From: Bubalus kerabau
Lineage: Eukaryota; Chordata; Mammalia; Artiodactyla; Bovidae
Reading direction: 5' to 3'
Length of the DNA: 64,000 nucleotides
Assembly: GCF_029407905.1 (NCBI RefSeq)
Contig: NC_073633.1
Span: 28,286,501 to 28,350,500, forward strand
How positions within the stretch are numbered: position 1 is the first letter of the stretch; each line of letters opens with the position of its first letter. Positions 12,054 through 23,448 of this stretch are shown in pieces. The position numbers and the translations under genes are program-made. The notes below the pieces were generated by a model, which had not been told where the DNA came from, made no database searches, and was given only the letters and a program-made list of their open reading frames with translations.

Positions 12054-14328
12054 GTTCAGACTTAAACTGAAGAAAGTGGGGAAAACCACTAGACCATTCA
12101 GGTATGACCTAAATCAAATCCCTTATGACTATACAGTGGAAGTGAGAAAAAGCTTTAAGGGACTAGACCTGATAAACAGAGTGCCTGATGAACTATGGAC
12201 AGAGGTTCATGACATTGTACAGGAAACAGGGATCAAGACCATCGGCAAGAAAAAGAAATGCAAAAAAGCAAAATGGCTCTCTGAGGAGGCCTTAGAAATA
12301 GCTGTGAGAAGAAGAGAAGAGGAAAGCAAAGGACAAAAGGAAAGATATACCCATTTGAATGCAGAGTTCCAAAGAACAGCAAGGAGAGATAAGAAAGCCT
12401 TCCTCAGGGATCAGGACAAAGAAATAGAGGAAAACAATAGAATGGGAAAAACTAGAGATCTCTTCAAGAAAATTAGAGATACCAAGGGAACATTTCATGC
12501 AAAGATGGGCACAATAAGGGACAGAAAAGTAGGGACCTAACAGAAGCAGAAGATATTAAGAAGAGGTGGCAAGAATACACAGAAGAACTGTACAAAAAAG
12601 AGTTTCATGACCAAGATAATCACGATGGTGTGATCACTCACCTAGAGCCAGACATCCTGGAATGTGAAGTCAAGTGGGCCTTAGGAAGCATCACTACGAA
12701 CAAAGCTAGTGGAAGTGATGGAATTCCAGGTGAGCTATTTCAAATCCTAAAAGACGATGCTGTGAAAGTGCTGCACTCAATATGTCAGCAAATTTGGAAA
12801 ACTCAGCAGTGGCCACAGGACAGGAAAAAGTCAGTTTTCATTCCAATCCCAAAGAAAGGCAATGCCAAAGAATGCTCAAACTACCACACAATTGCATTCA
12901 TCTCACATGCTAGTAAAGTAATGCTTAAAATTCTCCAAGCCATGCTTCAGCAATATCTGAACCATGAAATTCCAGATGTTCAAGCTGGTTTTAGAAAATT
13001 GCTGGTGCACTGGGACGACCCAGAGGGATGGAATGGGGAGGGAGGAGGGAGGAGGGTTCAGGATGGGGAACACATGTGTACCTGTGGCGGATTCATTTTG
13101 ATATTTGGCAAAACTAATACAGTTATGTAAAGTTTAAAAATAAAATTAAAAAAAAAAAAAAGAAAATTCAGAGGAACCAGAGATCAAATTGCCAACATCC
13201 ACCGGATCATTGAAAAATCAAGAGAGTTCCAGAAAAACATCTATTTCTGCTTTATTGACTATACCAAAGCCTTTGACTGTGTGGATTACAATAAACTGTG
13301 GAAAATTCTAAAAGAGATGGGAATACCAGACCACCTGACCTGCCTCTTGAGAAACCTGTATGCAGGTCAGGAAGCAATAGTTAGAACTGGACATGGAACA
13401 ACACACTGGTTCCAAATAGGACAAGGAGTACGTCAAGGCTATATATTGTCACCCTGCTTATTTAAGTTGTACTCAGAGTATATCATGAGAAATGCTGGGC
13501 TGGATGAAGCACAAGCTGGAATCAAGATTGCTGGGAGAAATATCAATAACCTCAGATATGCAAATGATACCACCCTTATGGCAGAAAGTGAAGAAGAACT
13601 GAATAGCTTCTTAATGAAAGTGAAAGAGGAGAGTGAAAAAGTTGGCTTAAAGCTCAACATTCAGGAAACTAAGATCATGGCATCTGGTCTCATCACTTCA
13701 TAGGAAATAGATGGGGAAACAGTGTCAGGCTTTATTTTTCTAGGCTCCAAAATCACTGCAGATGGTGATTGCAGCCATGAAATAAAAAAAAATGCTACTC
13801 CTTGGAAGGAAAGTTATGATCAACCTAGATAGCATTTTAAAAAGCAGAGATATTAATTTGCCAACAAAGGTCCATCTAGTCAAGGCTATGGTTTTTCCAG
13901 TGGTCCTGTATGGGTGTGAGAGTTGGACTGTGAAGAAAGCTGAGCACTGAAGAATTGATGCTTTTGAGCTGTGGTGCTGGAGAAGACTCTTGAGAGTCCC
14001 TTGGACTGCAAGGAGATCCAACCAGTCCATCCTAAAGGAAACCAGTCCTGGGTATTAATTGGGAGGACAGATGCTGAGGCTGAAACTCCAGTACTTTGGC
14101 CACCTCATGTGAAAATTTGACTCATTGGAAAAGACCCTGATGCTGGGAGGGATTGGGGGCAGGAGTATAAGGGGACAACAGAGAATGAGATGGCTGGATG
14201 GCATCATCGACTCAATGGACATGAGTTTGGGTAAACACCGGGAATTGGTGATGAAAAGGGAGGCCTGGCGTGCTGCAGTTCATGGGGTCGCAAAGAGTCG
14301 GACACGACTGAGTGACTGAACTGAACTG
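12054..14328 (+). mobile_element. BovB LINE, 5' truncated, with nested L1 3' end
   Basis: The plus strand encodes BovB reverse transcriptase in pieces: ITTNKASGSDGIPGELFQIL (about 12680-12740), AKECSNYHTIAF, GQGVRQGYILSPCLF (13420-13465), NNLRYANDTTLMAESEEEL, then the C-terminus and tail ACTGAACTGAA. The catalytic motif reads ANDT rather than ADDT. The frame is broken at several points and interrupted by an L1 3' end at 13001-13160. A 12-bp target duplication flanks it. Confidence 0.93.
13001..13160 (+). mobile_element. L1 3' end nested in BovB
   Basis: About 160 bp of bovine-type L1 3' UTR (CACTGGGACGACCCAGAGGG, GGCGGATTCATTTTGATATT) with a poly(A) tail splits the BovB reading frame after QAGFRK. 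AGAAAATT on both sides looks like the target duplication. Confidence 0.88.
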
Positions 14329-14340
14329 AACAGGAAGCAT

Positions 14341-15042
14341 AATTTTCCTGTTGTCCTTATCAGAAAGTTTTGTTCTTCAAAGAGGTAATGATGAATTCTT
14401 AGTTAACAAGGAGTGAAGTTAACTAGTTAAGCTATTGTGGTGGCTTTGTACTATCTCAATTTAACTATCTGGAAATCTGTTTCCCAGAATCTGTATTGTT
14501 CTTGTTTATGGTTGGCCATGAAAGAGGTCTGCATAGGATTTGGAAGGTACTTGTCATGCAGTAGCCATGTTTCTATGTTTCACAGGTTGATGCAGCGCTC
14601 CAGGGACTATGGCAACTGAGAATGTTGCTGCTGATCAGGTAGTTCAATTTATTGTTGACTCATAACTTGACCTTCCACCAGATCTCTTACTCATGTTATC
14701 TTTGTCTTTGACCAAGTATGCTTGTAGCATGATGGCAAATGACATCCACTTCTCCTGAAGGTCACCCAGTACTGTGACACTGAAGGAGGTAAGAGAAAAA
14801 GACAAGTTTCAGTGTACCTTGTGGGTTCCATTGTCCTCATATATTTCCATACATGTCACAGTTTGTCCGTGCTTTTGTCCACATCCAACTTTCCTTCACA
14901 AATATTACTCTGGTTGACTTACAGTGAATTCAGGCACAACACCAAACACAAATATAACAGTTTTTATCTGTATTTAGTGTTGGAATAAAAATGGAACAGA
15001 CTCTTCCACTGGCTCTAGCCCCTGCCTGTAAATAATCATAGG
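14341..15042. other. Unit A unique sequence, no gene
   Basis: It aligns with 42600-42970 plus 43680-43930 of unit B (shared GCTCCAGGGA(C/T)TATGGC and TGACTCA(T/C)AAC landmarks). Nothing coding is recognised. Confidence 0.45.
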
Positions 15043-15427
15043 TTCAGTTGCTCTGTGGTGTCTGACTCTTTGTGACCCTATGGACTGCAGCACACCAGGC
15101 CTCCCTGTCCATCACCAACTCCTGGAGTCTACCCAATCTCACGTCCATTGAGTCAGTGATGCCATCCAACCATCTTATCCTCTGTTGTCCCCTTCTCCTC
15201 CTGTCTTCAATCTTTGCCAGTATCAAGGTCTTTTCCAATGAGTCAGTTCTTTGCATCAGGTGGCCAAAGTATTGAAGTTTCAGCTTCAGCATCAGTCCTT
15301 CCAAGGAATCTTCAGGACTGATTTCCTTTAGGATTGACAGGTTTGATCTCCTTTCAGTCTAAGGGACTCTCCCCAGGTCTCCTGCATTGCAGGCAGATTC
15401 TTTACCAGCTGAGCCACAAGAGAAGCC
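15043..15427 (-). repeat. BovB 3' fragment joined to a SINE-like tRNA head
   Basis: 15043-15372 is BovB 3' sequence on the minus strand. It continues without a gap into 15373-15427, which is the tRNA-related head of a Bov-tA type SINE (reversed GGTCTCCTGCATTGCAGG). It may be a composite SINE or two adjacent insertions. Confidence 0.7.
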
Positions 15428-15521
15428 GAATAATCCTTATAATTATCGTCTTACTCTACATAACTGGTAATTCTTCTCTGAACATGCCCTGACACGATGT
15501 CTAAGAGGAAAGGGCTGTATG

Positions 15522-15734
15522 ATAAGTGGCTTCAGTTATGTCCTACTCTTTGTGACCCTATGGACTGTAGCCCACCAAGCTCCTCTGTCCAAGGGATTCT
15601 TTAGGCAAGAATACTAGAGTGGGTTGCCATGCCCTCCTCCAGTGGAACTTCCCAAATCAGGGATCAAATCTATGTCTCTTACGTCTCTTGCATTGGCAAG
15701 CTAATTCTTTACCCCTACTGCCTGGGAAGCCCTA
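15522..15734 (-). repeat. Bov-tA SINE
   Basis: Reversed Bov-A body (AAGGGATTCTTTAGGCAAG) and reversed tRNA head ending CTGCCTGGGAAGCCC. Confidence 0.88.
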
Positions 15735-16106
15735 AACGGAAAGAACTAAGGAAATGGTATTCATGACAATTTCAGATACTATATCAAGATTTGTGATGTG
15801 AGGATCTTTAGGTGAAAAATGTCATTATATAGTATTATGGGGCAAGTTTTGAAATTTAGACAACTTTACACATGTTCTATATGGTTGATTTAAAGTCAAA
15901 AATCAAGAGGAGAATGTACCAGTAGAAAGGTACTCTGGACACCTGCTTCCATATGACATGGAAGGAGCTTTTATTTAGAATTAAATCTTCTGATCCAGAC
16001 CACAAATGAAGCAACCACAGGACCACCATTTATTGTCTGGGAGATCCAGGTGTGTATTTCAGCTAGGGTCCTACAGCAGAGAGGCTTTCTCTTATCAAGC
16101 TTGGAG

Positions 16107-16145
16107 GGTTTTTGTTCAGCTTTTCCTATTACTTCAAACACTGTG
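16107..16145 (-). other. V-RSS (23 bp spacer) of TRDV1-A
   Basis: Minus strand: heptamer CACAGTG (16145-16139), a 23-base spacer, nonamer ACAAAAACC (16115-16107). Both elements match the consensus exactly. The V exon ends directly at 16146. Confidence 0.95.
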
Positions 16146-16715
16146 AGTTCCCAGACAGCACAGAAGTACTTTGCAGAATCTTCCAATTGTAAGTTTGAAA
16201 TGGTGAGGCTGGATGATTTACCTGATCTCTCAAAATTTATAGAGTAATGGCCATCCCTTGTAAGGAAAATCATCTTTCCACTGGGACGTTGCTTGTACCA
16301 AAAAATGTTGTGACTTGTTGTTACAATAACAACTTGTAAAATGTTGTTGCTCCGACTTGTTTCATACCGACAGTTCAGGGTAACTGACTCCCCAACTTGA
16401 CTGGATATGCCTGCTTGGTCTTGAATAACTTTATGGGCTACACTGGATCCTGTGAGGAAAATCAGAAAACAGAGATGAAACAGTGAATAAAATAGTGTAG
16501 GGATCAGACTCATTTAGGACCACCACCTCCCAAAACAAACTGAAATCCTAAGATGCTTGCTTTTCCCCAGTCCTCCTTTCCTCCCCAAGGCCCTTTGAAG
16601 CACCACACACCTGTGTGCAGGCCTTTCACCCTGAATACTCGCACCCACGTTTGGGAGCATCCCTACCAGAGAAGGTGAAGGCCAGGAACATCCAGAGCAG
16701 GCTGGAGAGTGGCAT
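16146..16715 (-). CDS. TRDV1: T-cell receptor delta variable segment, TRDV1-like (copy A)
   Basis: V segment for the TCR delta chain. The leader exon (16715-16667) encodes MPLSSLLWMFLAFTFS plus one base, with donor GTAGGG. After a 217-bp intron the V exon (16449-16146, 304 nt) starts at acceptor CTCACAG and joins as GSSVAHKVIQDQ. Landmarks are VTLNCRYETS with the first cysteine, IFWYKQRPSGKMIFL, SSLTISNLQLEDSAKYFC with the second cysteine, and end AVWE. SSVA-KV, FWYKQ and ALQLEDSAKYFC-type motifs match human TRDV1. Odd features: 23 residues separate the first cysteine and the tryptophan, against 14 in copies B and C, and the CDR2 region is 9 residues shorter, so exon length is unchanged. With intact splice sites, open frame and consensus RSS it looks usable; whether the fold tolerates the loop changes is unknown. 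Confidence 0.92.
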
Positions 16716-16819
16716 GAGGCATGGGTTCCCCTGCACAAATGTGCTCAGTTTTGCCTCAAGCTGAGAGTGTCTTTGTGCTCCTGGCAGCACATATACATAT
16801 AACCTCAGGTCCTGTGTGA

Positions 16820-16870
16820 CTCCTTCAAACAGGAAGTGGGGTTTGTCATTTGCATACGCTATGTGGTCTG
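16820..16870 (-). promoter_or_regulatory. Probable TRDV1-A promoter elements
   Basis: About 115 bp upstream of the leader ATG lies AGGAAGTGGGG (16831-16841, plus strand), an ETS-type site also present at the matching place in copies B and C. An octamer ATTTGCAT (ATGCAAAT on the gene's strand) lies at 16848-16855 only in copy A. TGTGGT, a RUNX-type motif, is at 16862-16867. Function is inferred from motif and conserved spacing only. Confidence 0.45.
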
Positions 16871-17084
16871 TGCACAGCTGGGAAAAAAAGTCTGGCTCAC
16901 CACAAACTTTTACTTTGTCAATTTTTCTTTCACTGGTAATTAAGTTAGGCTGATCCTGAAAGGGGGCTTCACAAAAGCAATTAGTAATAAAGGTTTGAGC
17001 TGAGGGGAATTGAGGAACAAACTAGGTGACATTCACTGATAATTATTCAACACAATAATTTTGCCATCCCATTTAAAACAGCAT

Positions 17085-17500
17085 TTGTTTTTTGTTTTAA
17101 ACATTTTATTAGAGTATAGTTGATTTACAGTGTTGTGTTAGCTTCTGCTGTACAGCAAAATGAAATATCCATCAACAGAAGAGTGGATGGAACATATGTA
17201 TAATGAAATTGTTGCTGTTGTTGTTTAGTTGCTAAGCCATGTCCCACTGTTTTTCAACCCCATGGACTGTAGCCCTCCAGACTGCTCTGTCCATGGGATT
17301 TCCCAGGCAAGAATACTGGAGTGGGGAACCATTTCCTTCTCCAGGGGTTCTTCCTGACCCAGGGATCAAACCCATGTCTCCTGCTTGGCAAATGCATTCT
17401 TTACCACTAGGCCACCAGGGAAACCCATGATGAAATCATTCAGCTATAAAAAAAAGAATAAAATAATCCCATTTGCTGCAACATGAACAGATCTAAAATA
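17085..17500. mobile_element. L1 3' fragment, probably inverted, split by a Bov-tA
   Basis: 17095-17162 looks like reversed L1 3' UTR (TTGATTTACAGTGTTGTG). 17166-17209 and 17430-17500 read as L1 ORF2 C-terminus on the plus strand (ATCCATCAACAGAAGAGTGG). Opposite orientations in one insertion suggest another 5' inversion. Units B and C lack it at the matching site, so it inserted after the duplication. Confidence 0.6.
17210..17429 (-). repeat. Bov-tA SINE in L1
   Basis: Reversed Bov-tA, flanked by ATGAAAT on both sides (17203-17209 and 17430-17436), splitting the L1 fragment. Confidence 0.88.
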
Positions 17501-18136
17501 AAATTTAGTATAAGCTATGAACCCTTCTTGTAATCTATTTACTAGTCATTTATTTAGCCTACAATTAAATATATATTGCTCCATCCAGAATCTAAGTACT
17601 TTATTTAAAAACTCACAGATCTTTGGTCTTCTTGGTGAAATGTAGTTTTATCCAAAATTTTTAATGTATTTTTTTTCTGGGTTTTAGGGCTCTACTTAGT
17701 TTTTTCAATATGTAAAATTACTTTGACATCAAATGATTAAAAAAAATCAGTCCTTCTGTCTTTAAGGCTCTATTCTATTGATTGTGTTTATATGAATTTA
17801 TGACAGGAATAAAATAATTATACTTTTGAAACATGATATTAAGTCTTATTTATTAGATTTTGAGAAGGATCAGAATATTCAGTCTCATTGCCTCCACAAG
17901 TAGAATTGTACTTATTAGATCATGTGTCTTGGAATTGTCCTCGTGTCACATTTTCTATCCCACTGGCCCAAATTGTTCAGTCTCACTGCTTATTATTTTT
18001 TCTTCTTGCAAAATACACTTTAGATAAGCATGCTGGATCTTTCTGTGCCGTAGAATTATACTGCACTCCAACAAAACTTAGTATCTACACCACAGATGGT
18101 GATGCATGAAGTTTTGTAAACTGTTACATGTTCATT

Positions 18137-18318
18137 GAAGGCAGGAGGAGACGGGGATGACAGAGGATGAGATGGTTGGATGGCATTACCAACTCAATGG
18201 ACGTGAGTTTGTGTGAGCTCAGGGAGTTGGTGATGGACAGGGAAACCTGGCATGCTGCAGTCCACTGGGTCGCAAAGAGTCAGAAACAACTGAGCAACTG
18301 AAGTGAACTGAACTGACG
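18137..18318 (+). mobile_element. BovB 3' fragment
   Basis: Plus-strand BovB tail (GATGAGATGGTTGGATGGC to GAACTGAACTGA) with target duplication TGTTCATT at 18129-18136 and 18319-18326. Unit B has the uninterrupted site near 46770. Confidence 0.88.
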
Positions 18319-18719
18319 TGTTCATTTAGAATATAGCTGTCAATCTTCCATTTGGTTTCATCATTTTAATGGATGAATTAATAAAAAGAATAAAAGGCAC
18401 AGAGATAATAGAAAAGAAAGTACAGACAAGGTCTTTAAAACAGTGCCAATTCCTTGGTTTTAAGTTCCTTGAGTGGTGTCGTTAATGACTGATACATGGA
18501 GGAGAGTGCATATTTAGTTGAGACATCTTCTCCCCTGTCCCATTTCACCTGAGTGCTGTCAGGCAGCTGATGCCTTGGTTTGCTGGTATCTTAAAAGAAG
18601 AGATCATGAGTGCTCACAGCAGCCTGGGCAGCAGCATGATATTGTACATGTAGCATATATATTTATATATAACAATTATATACATTATATATACCAAAAA
18701 ATTAATATTGATAAAATAT

Positions 18720-20550
18720 TTTAAAAATATAAATGATAATCTGATACATCAGTTTTATATGCACTTTTTTATGCATAGCTCTATGAAATTTTATCACAGG
18801 TGTATGTTTTTGTACCATTACAAAAATCATGATACAGAATTGCTCCATCTCTAGAGAAAATGATTTTCATACTATCTCCACCCCTGCAACTCATGATAAC
18901 CCCTAGAAACTACTGATCTTTTGATGTCTATATTTTGTCCTTTTGAGAATGCTGTAAAAGTAAACTCATACATTATGTATGCAATTGTAATAATATAGTG
19001 TGTAAGCATGTACCATGTAGTCTTCTGAGATGCTTTTTTCACTCACCATTGAGATCCATCTAGGCTATTGCATGTATCAATAGTATATTTCTTTTAATCA
19101 CTACAGACTGTCCCCAGCTTATGATGGACCAACTTAGGATTTTTGACTTTATGGTTATGAGAAAGGTATATATACATTCACTAGAAACCATACTTTGTAT
19201 TTTCAATTTTTATCTTTCCCCATGCTGGTAACATGTTGTATACATTCTCTAATGATGCTGAACAGCAACAGCAAGCTGAGCTCTCAGTCATCCCTGGGAT
19301 CGTGAGGGTAAACCACTGATCCACTACAACCATTCTGCACTCATACAGTCCTTCTGTTCTTCACTTTCAGCACAACACCTTAAGGTTAGGCTAGGCTAGA
19401 CTCTGATTCACAGTGTTAATTATACTCATTTTATACTTATGATATTTTCAACTTAAACTGGCTTATTGAGACTTAACCCTATTTCAAGTTGAGATAGATC
19501 TATAAGTAATACTTTATTGTATGGGTGTACCACAGCATATTTATCTATTCACACAATGAAGAACATTTGGCTGGTTTCCAGCTTTTGGCCATCACAAACA
19601 CAGCTGCCATGAATATTCATGTACAGATTTTTGTGTGAACATGGTTTTCATTTCTCAAGTATAAATGCTCGTAAAGGAGTATGATTGCTGAGCTGTAAGG
19701 TGAGTGAATATTTAAGTTTATGTGAAACTGCTAAACTGTCTTCCAGAATGACTGTACCATTTCCCCACCAGCAGTGTATGAGTGATCCAGTTTCTCTACA
19801 TCATTGCCAGAACTTGGTATCATCAGTATTTTTCATTTTAGCCATTAAGCAAGATGTGGACTGGTATCTCATTGTGGCTTTAATTTGCATTTCCCTGATG
19901 GTTAATGATGTTGAACATCTGTTTACATGTTTATTTACATGCTTATTTCCCTAATACAAAGTTCTTGCATGAAGTGTCGGGGTGAACCTTCTGTTCGTTT
20001 TTCAGTTAGATTGCTTGTTTTCTTCCTGCTGAGTTTAGAGAGTACCTTGTATTCTGAATACCATCCTTTGATGAAAATACATTGTGAAAATATTTCCTGC
20101 CTATTCTGTGGTTTGTCTTTTTCATTATCTTAATAGTATCTTTCACAGAGCAAGCATTTTTAATTTTGATGAAATAGTTTACTTTTTTATGGATTGTGAT
20201 TTCAGTGTCATGACAAAAATCATTTTGTCTAACAACTGGTCCTGAAGATTTTCTTTTTTTCAAAAAGAGTCATAGTTTTATATTTCACACATGGAAGTAT
20301 GGTCCATTTTGAGATTTTCCTTAAATTTTTGTATCAGGTGTGAGATTTAGGCCAAGTTTCATTTACCTGCCTAAATCATTTGCTTGTATCATTCCTCCAT
20401 TGAATTGTCATTGCACCTTTGCCAAAAAGTCAGATTTCCCAACTTTCTCCACATCCCCACTTGTGATAACTCAGTAGCATATACTTGTTAGTGAATTTTA
20501 TTATCCTTTTTGTATTTTGTATTATACTTTTTATTTTATATTGGAGTATA
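18720..20550 (-). mobile_element. Old L1 fragment
   Basis: Reversed L1 3' UTR and ORF2 C-terminus. Typical stretches are GTACCACAGCATATTTATC near 19528 and TGGTATCTCATTGTGGCTTT near 19862. It is strongly diverged with many stops. The 3' end probably continues after the Bov-A2 insertion at 20717-20790. Confidence 0.7.
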
Positions 20551-20560
20551 GCCAATTAAT

Positions 20561-20716
20561 TTCACTTTCATGCACTGGAGAAGGAAATGACAACCCACTC
20601 CAGTGTTCTTGCCTGGAGAGTCCCAGGGAAGGGGAACCTGGTGGGCTGCCATCTATGGGGTCGCACAGAATTGGACATGACTGAAGCACTGAAGCAATTT
20701 AGCAGTAGCAGCAGCA
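20561..20716 (+). repeat. Bov-A2 SINE
   Basis: Starts TTCACTTTCATGCACTGGAG and ends in an AGCAGTAGCAGCAGCA tail. The target duplication GCCAATTAAT is at 20551-20560 and 20717-20726. Confidence 0.92.
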
Positions 20717-20790
20717 GCCAATTAATGCTGTAATAGCTTCAGGTGGACACCAGAGGGAGTCTATCTGACTAACACTGTAGCATCTGTACT

Positions 20791-21401
20791 ATTGCTTACT
20801 TTTCATTCCTTATAGTTATAATTTGTGCTTTCTATTTTTTCACCATGATAATTTTACCTAGGAATGTATATTTTATTAATCATTTTAGCAAAATTAACTT
20901 GGTATCTCATAGTTATTTCTATCATTTTCTTTCTATTTTACAAATTTGACATTTTTTATTATGTTCTTGTTTCAGTTTACATTAGTTGTAATTTTTCTTC
21001 TTTTTTTTTGTTGAAAGCTTACATAATTGTTTTCTCAGCCTTTTTCTTTAGCAGTATAAACATTTAAAAGGATAAATCTCTCCTATGTAAAATATTAACT
21101 ATATCTCATAAATATTTGTATGTATGTGTTCTCACTATATTTTCTTTCAAAATATTTTCTTATACCACACTAATTATTTATTTAGTGTTTTTTTTTTTAA
21201 GTTTAATGTCTAAGTTCCAAATATTTGGGAGTTTCTAGAGATATACTTTTGCTATTGATTTTCTAAGTCAATTCTAATTTGATCAAAGAATAAATTCTAT
21301 ATAATTTATTTTCTTAAATGTACTAAGACTTTTTATGCACTAACCAATGTGCATGTGTGTATTTATCTACATGACAGGGTGTGCCTGGAGCCTCGGCTGC
21401 A
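20791..21401. other. AT-rich sequence 3' of the TRAV23 pseudogene
   Basis: Very AT-rich, with poly-T runs. No gene is recognised; probably decayed repeat. Confidence 0.35.
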
Positions 21402-21440
21402 GATCTGGGTACAGGCTGCAGGTGCCTGGGGAGCACTGTG
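21402..21440 (-). other. V-RSS of the TRAV23 pseudogene
   Basis: Heptamer CACAGTG (21440-21434), 23-base spacer, weak nonamer ACCCAGATC (21410-21402). Confidence 0.75.
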
Positions 21441-21943
21441 CACTTGCTGCACAGAAGTAGGTGGCTGAGTCTCCAGGCTGGGAAGCTGTGATGTGCGGTG
21501 AGAGCTGTTTGGCATCCCGTACTGAGGAAAACTGTGAGTCTCCCATCTTCCTTTTTATTCGTAACTGAATCTATGACTATCAAGAATACAAGGCCTTTAC
21601 CAGGGTATTGACTGTACCAGGAGAAGTAGTCAAATGTTCTCCTCTCCTACAGTTCAGAATGGAAATCTCTCCTTCCTGGACTATCAAAGATTGAGGGCTC
21701 TGTTTCACCTGCTTTTGGTCACTTTTTTCCTTCTCTTGTCCACCCACCCGTTTAAAGAGATAAAAAGTCATCAGGTCCACAGATTAGTATTTCCTTCTTA
21801 AAGTTCCTATCTGCATGAATTTGTCCATTCCCCAATTTTCTCATTCCCCTTAATTAATGAGATATCTTAGTTTTCGTCCACCACAAACCACAGTCTAAGT
21901 GAAGCCACAGAAGTAAAAATGATGCTCCCAGAATCTTGTCCAT
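21441..21943 (-). pseudogene. TRAV23: TRAV23-like pseudogene
   Basis: The leader exon (21943-21889) encodes MDKILGASFLLLWLHLDC, almost the human TRAV23 leader, ending at a non-ideal GTTTGT donor. The V region (about 21747-21441) begins GGQEKEKSDQKQVKQSPQSL with LIVQEGEISILNC, again TRAV23. Defects: the base triplet before the V exon is CGG where an AG acceptor is expected; a frameshift follows the first cysteine, so DYFSWYSQYPGKG is in another frame; and a second frameshift in FR3 precedes DSATYFCAAS. The RSS heptamer is intact. It cannot give a normal alpha chain. It lies between TRAV22 and TRDV1-A, as in the human order. Confidence 0.9.
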
Positions 21944-23448
21944 CGTTCTTGGCACCAAAGGTCAGTGACAACTCACGTTCCTCTTCTGGTCTTCTCAACC
22001 AGCTAGAACTCTGACTTTAAGTTCACATCTGCTTTAATGCTTTCAACAGACCCCATCCTCTTACAAATGCTTTCACTTAAACCTATCTCTCTCAAAGAAA
22101 GTATTCCCCATATTGAGGCTAGAATTGCTGTAAATTAATTTCATTGGGAATCAGAAACACTCTGCTTACACATGGGTAAAGAGCAGGTTAGAATTTCTCT
22201 CCCACTGTCCACCTCTTCCTTTTCTTAACACCTCCTAGAAAAACTCATATATTAGGACAGCATGATATGTTAATGGAGATTACATTATTTTACAATGGGA
22301 AAGAGAGAGACTCCCATGAAGTTACAAATTAGTGTGCGGAGGGATATTTCTTTTTTTATTATAAATACTAATTAAAGTCTATTGAAGATACACAGAAGCA
22401 TATTATATATCATTACAAGATAAAGTCATGGATCCCAACAGAGAGAATGTATAGCCCTTTTGCCATGATGACTTCAATTCTGACACAATTTTTCAGACGT
22501 GTCCACATTTTACATGACCCTAAAAAATGATAGAAAGCCAATCAAGTTCAATTTATATATATATATACTTTTCCTAAAATATAAATTTGGCAAATGGAAT
22601 ATTTCCAAGATGATCATGGATCCTAAGCTGACATTCGGGTTGCTCAGAATACTTTTGATAAGGGTTGAAGTATAAAAAGTGAGTTAAATTATGAATCTGT
22701 ACAGATTTAAGACATCCAAATACTCTGTCTCTTCCTTCACACACATTGGTATCACAGATGTCCCTCAGCTTCTGATGTCATTAAGATCACATGACCAATG
22801 CTGCTGATATTTTATCAGAGAGAGAATAAAACAACCCACCACCTCTGGATGGTGAAGATGATTCTGGAAAATATAGTGAATAAGAGAAGCAATATCAAGT
22901 GTCAAAGTGTAAGAGGTCTGAAGGAAAGGTTGGAGAGGAAATACCCAGGGTCAGGAGAGAAACATGGGTTTGTGAGTAAAACATGTCCTTCATCCTTAGG
23001 GAGCAGAGCAGTGTGAAGATTAAAGCAGATAGTGCTGGGGAAGACATGTCTAGACGTGGCTAGAAAGAGATGGGGGTTGGTTGGATAGGCAAAGAAAGTT
23101 CAAAGACAAATGTGAACATTGGAGAATTAGACTTGAATAATAGCAAAAGCAGTGAAACCTGCAGGACTGTTCCCAGGAATAAATGTCACAGTGGCTATAT
23201 TAGACATTGTTGGCACCTTGCTCAAATTTTCTCAGAAACGTCATCTGTGCTCAGTCCCCAAGTTCTTTGTGTTTTGCTGCCAGCAGCTTAGATAACAACT
23301 GATTTCTGTGACTATCCAATTCTCTTGTCTAAGTGGTACAGTATGGTCTGATATGTGCTCTAGCGCTCCCCACAAAATCAGGCAGACAGAACATCAGGAA
23401 CATCTGAAATCTTCTTTTTTGGCCTTTTCCCTTTCCCTAGTCAGTGGG
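21944..23448. other. 5' flank of TRAV23 pseudogene and unassigned sequence
   Basis: No second V segment and no clear repeat are recognised. An (AT) run lies near 22553-22566. Short ORFs around 22800-23290 have no family features. Confidence 0.35.

Larger units (their letters stand above)
9345..18700 (-). repeat. Duplicated unit A carrying TRDV1-A
   Basis: The unique sequence left after removing retroposons aligns in order with 40.6-47.1 kb (unit B) and 48.1-53.7 kb (unit C). Landmarks are AATAAAGG near 9450 (also near 40890 and 48860), the flanks of TRDV1, and the stretch around 18500-18650 with GAGACATCT and TCCCATTTCACCT. Length differences come from L1, BovB and Bov-tA insertions special to each copy. 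The exact unit ends are estimates by eye. Confidence 0.75.

Noticed and set aside
15971..16513. Frame through intron, V exon and 3' flank of TRDV1-A as one protein
   Set aside because: The start lies in the intron and the end beyond the RSS. The true exon limits are set by the acceptor at 16450 and the heptamer at 16145.
22798..23291. Possible further V segment upstream of the TRAV23 pseudogene
   Set aside because: No C...W...YxC pattern, no leader-like exon and no heptamer/nonamer pair were found.
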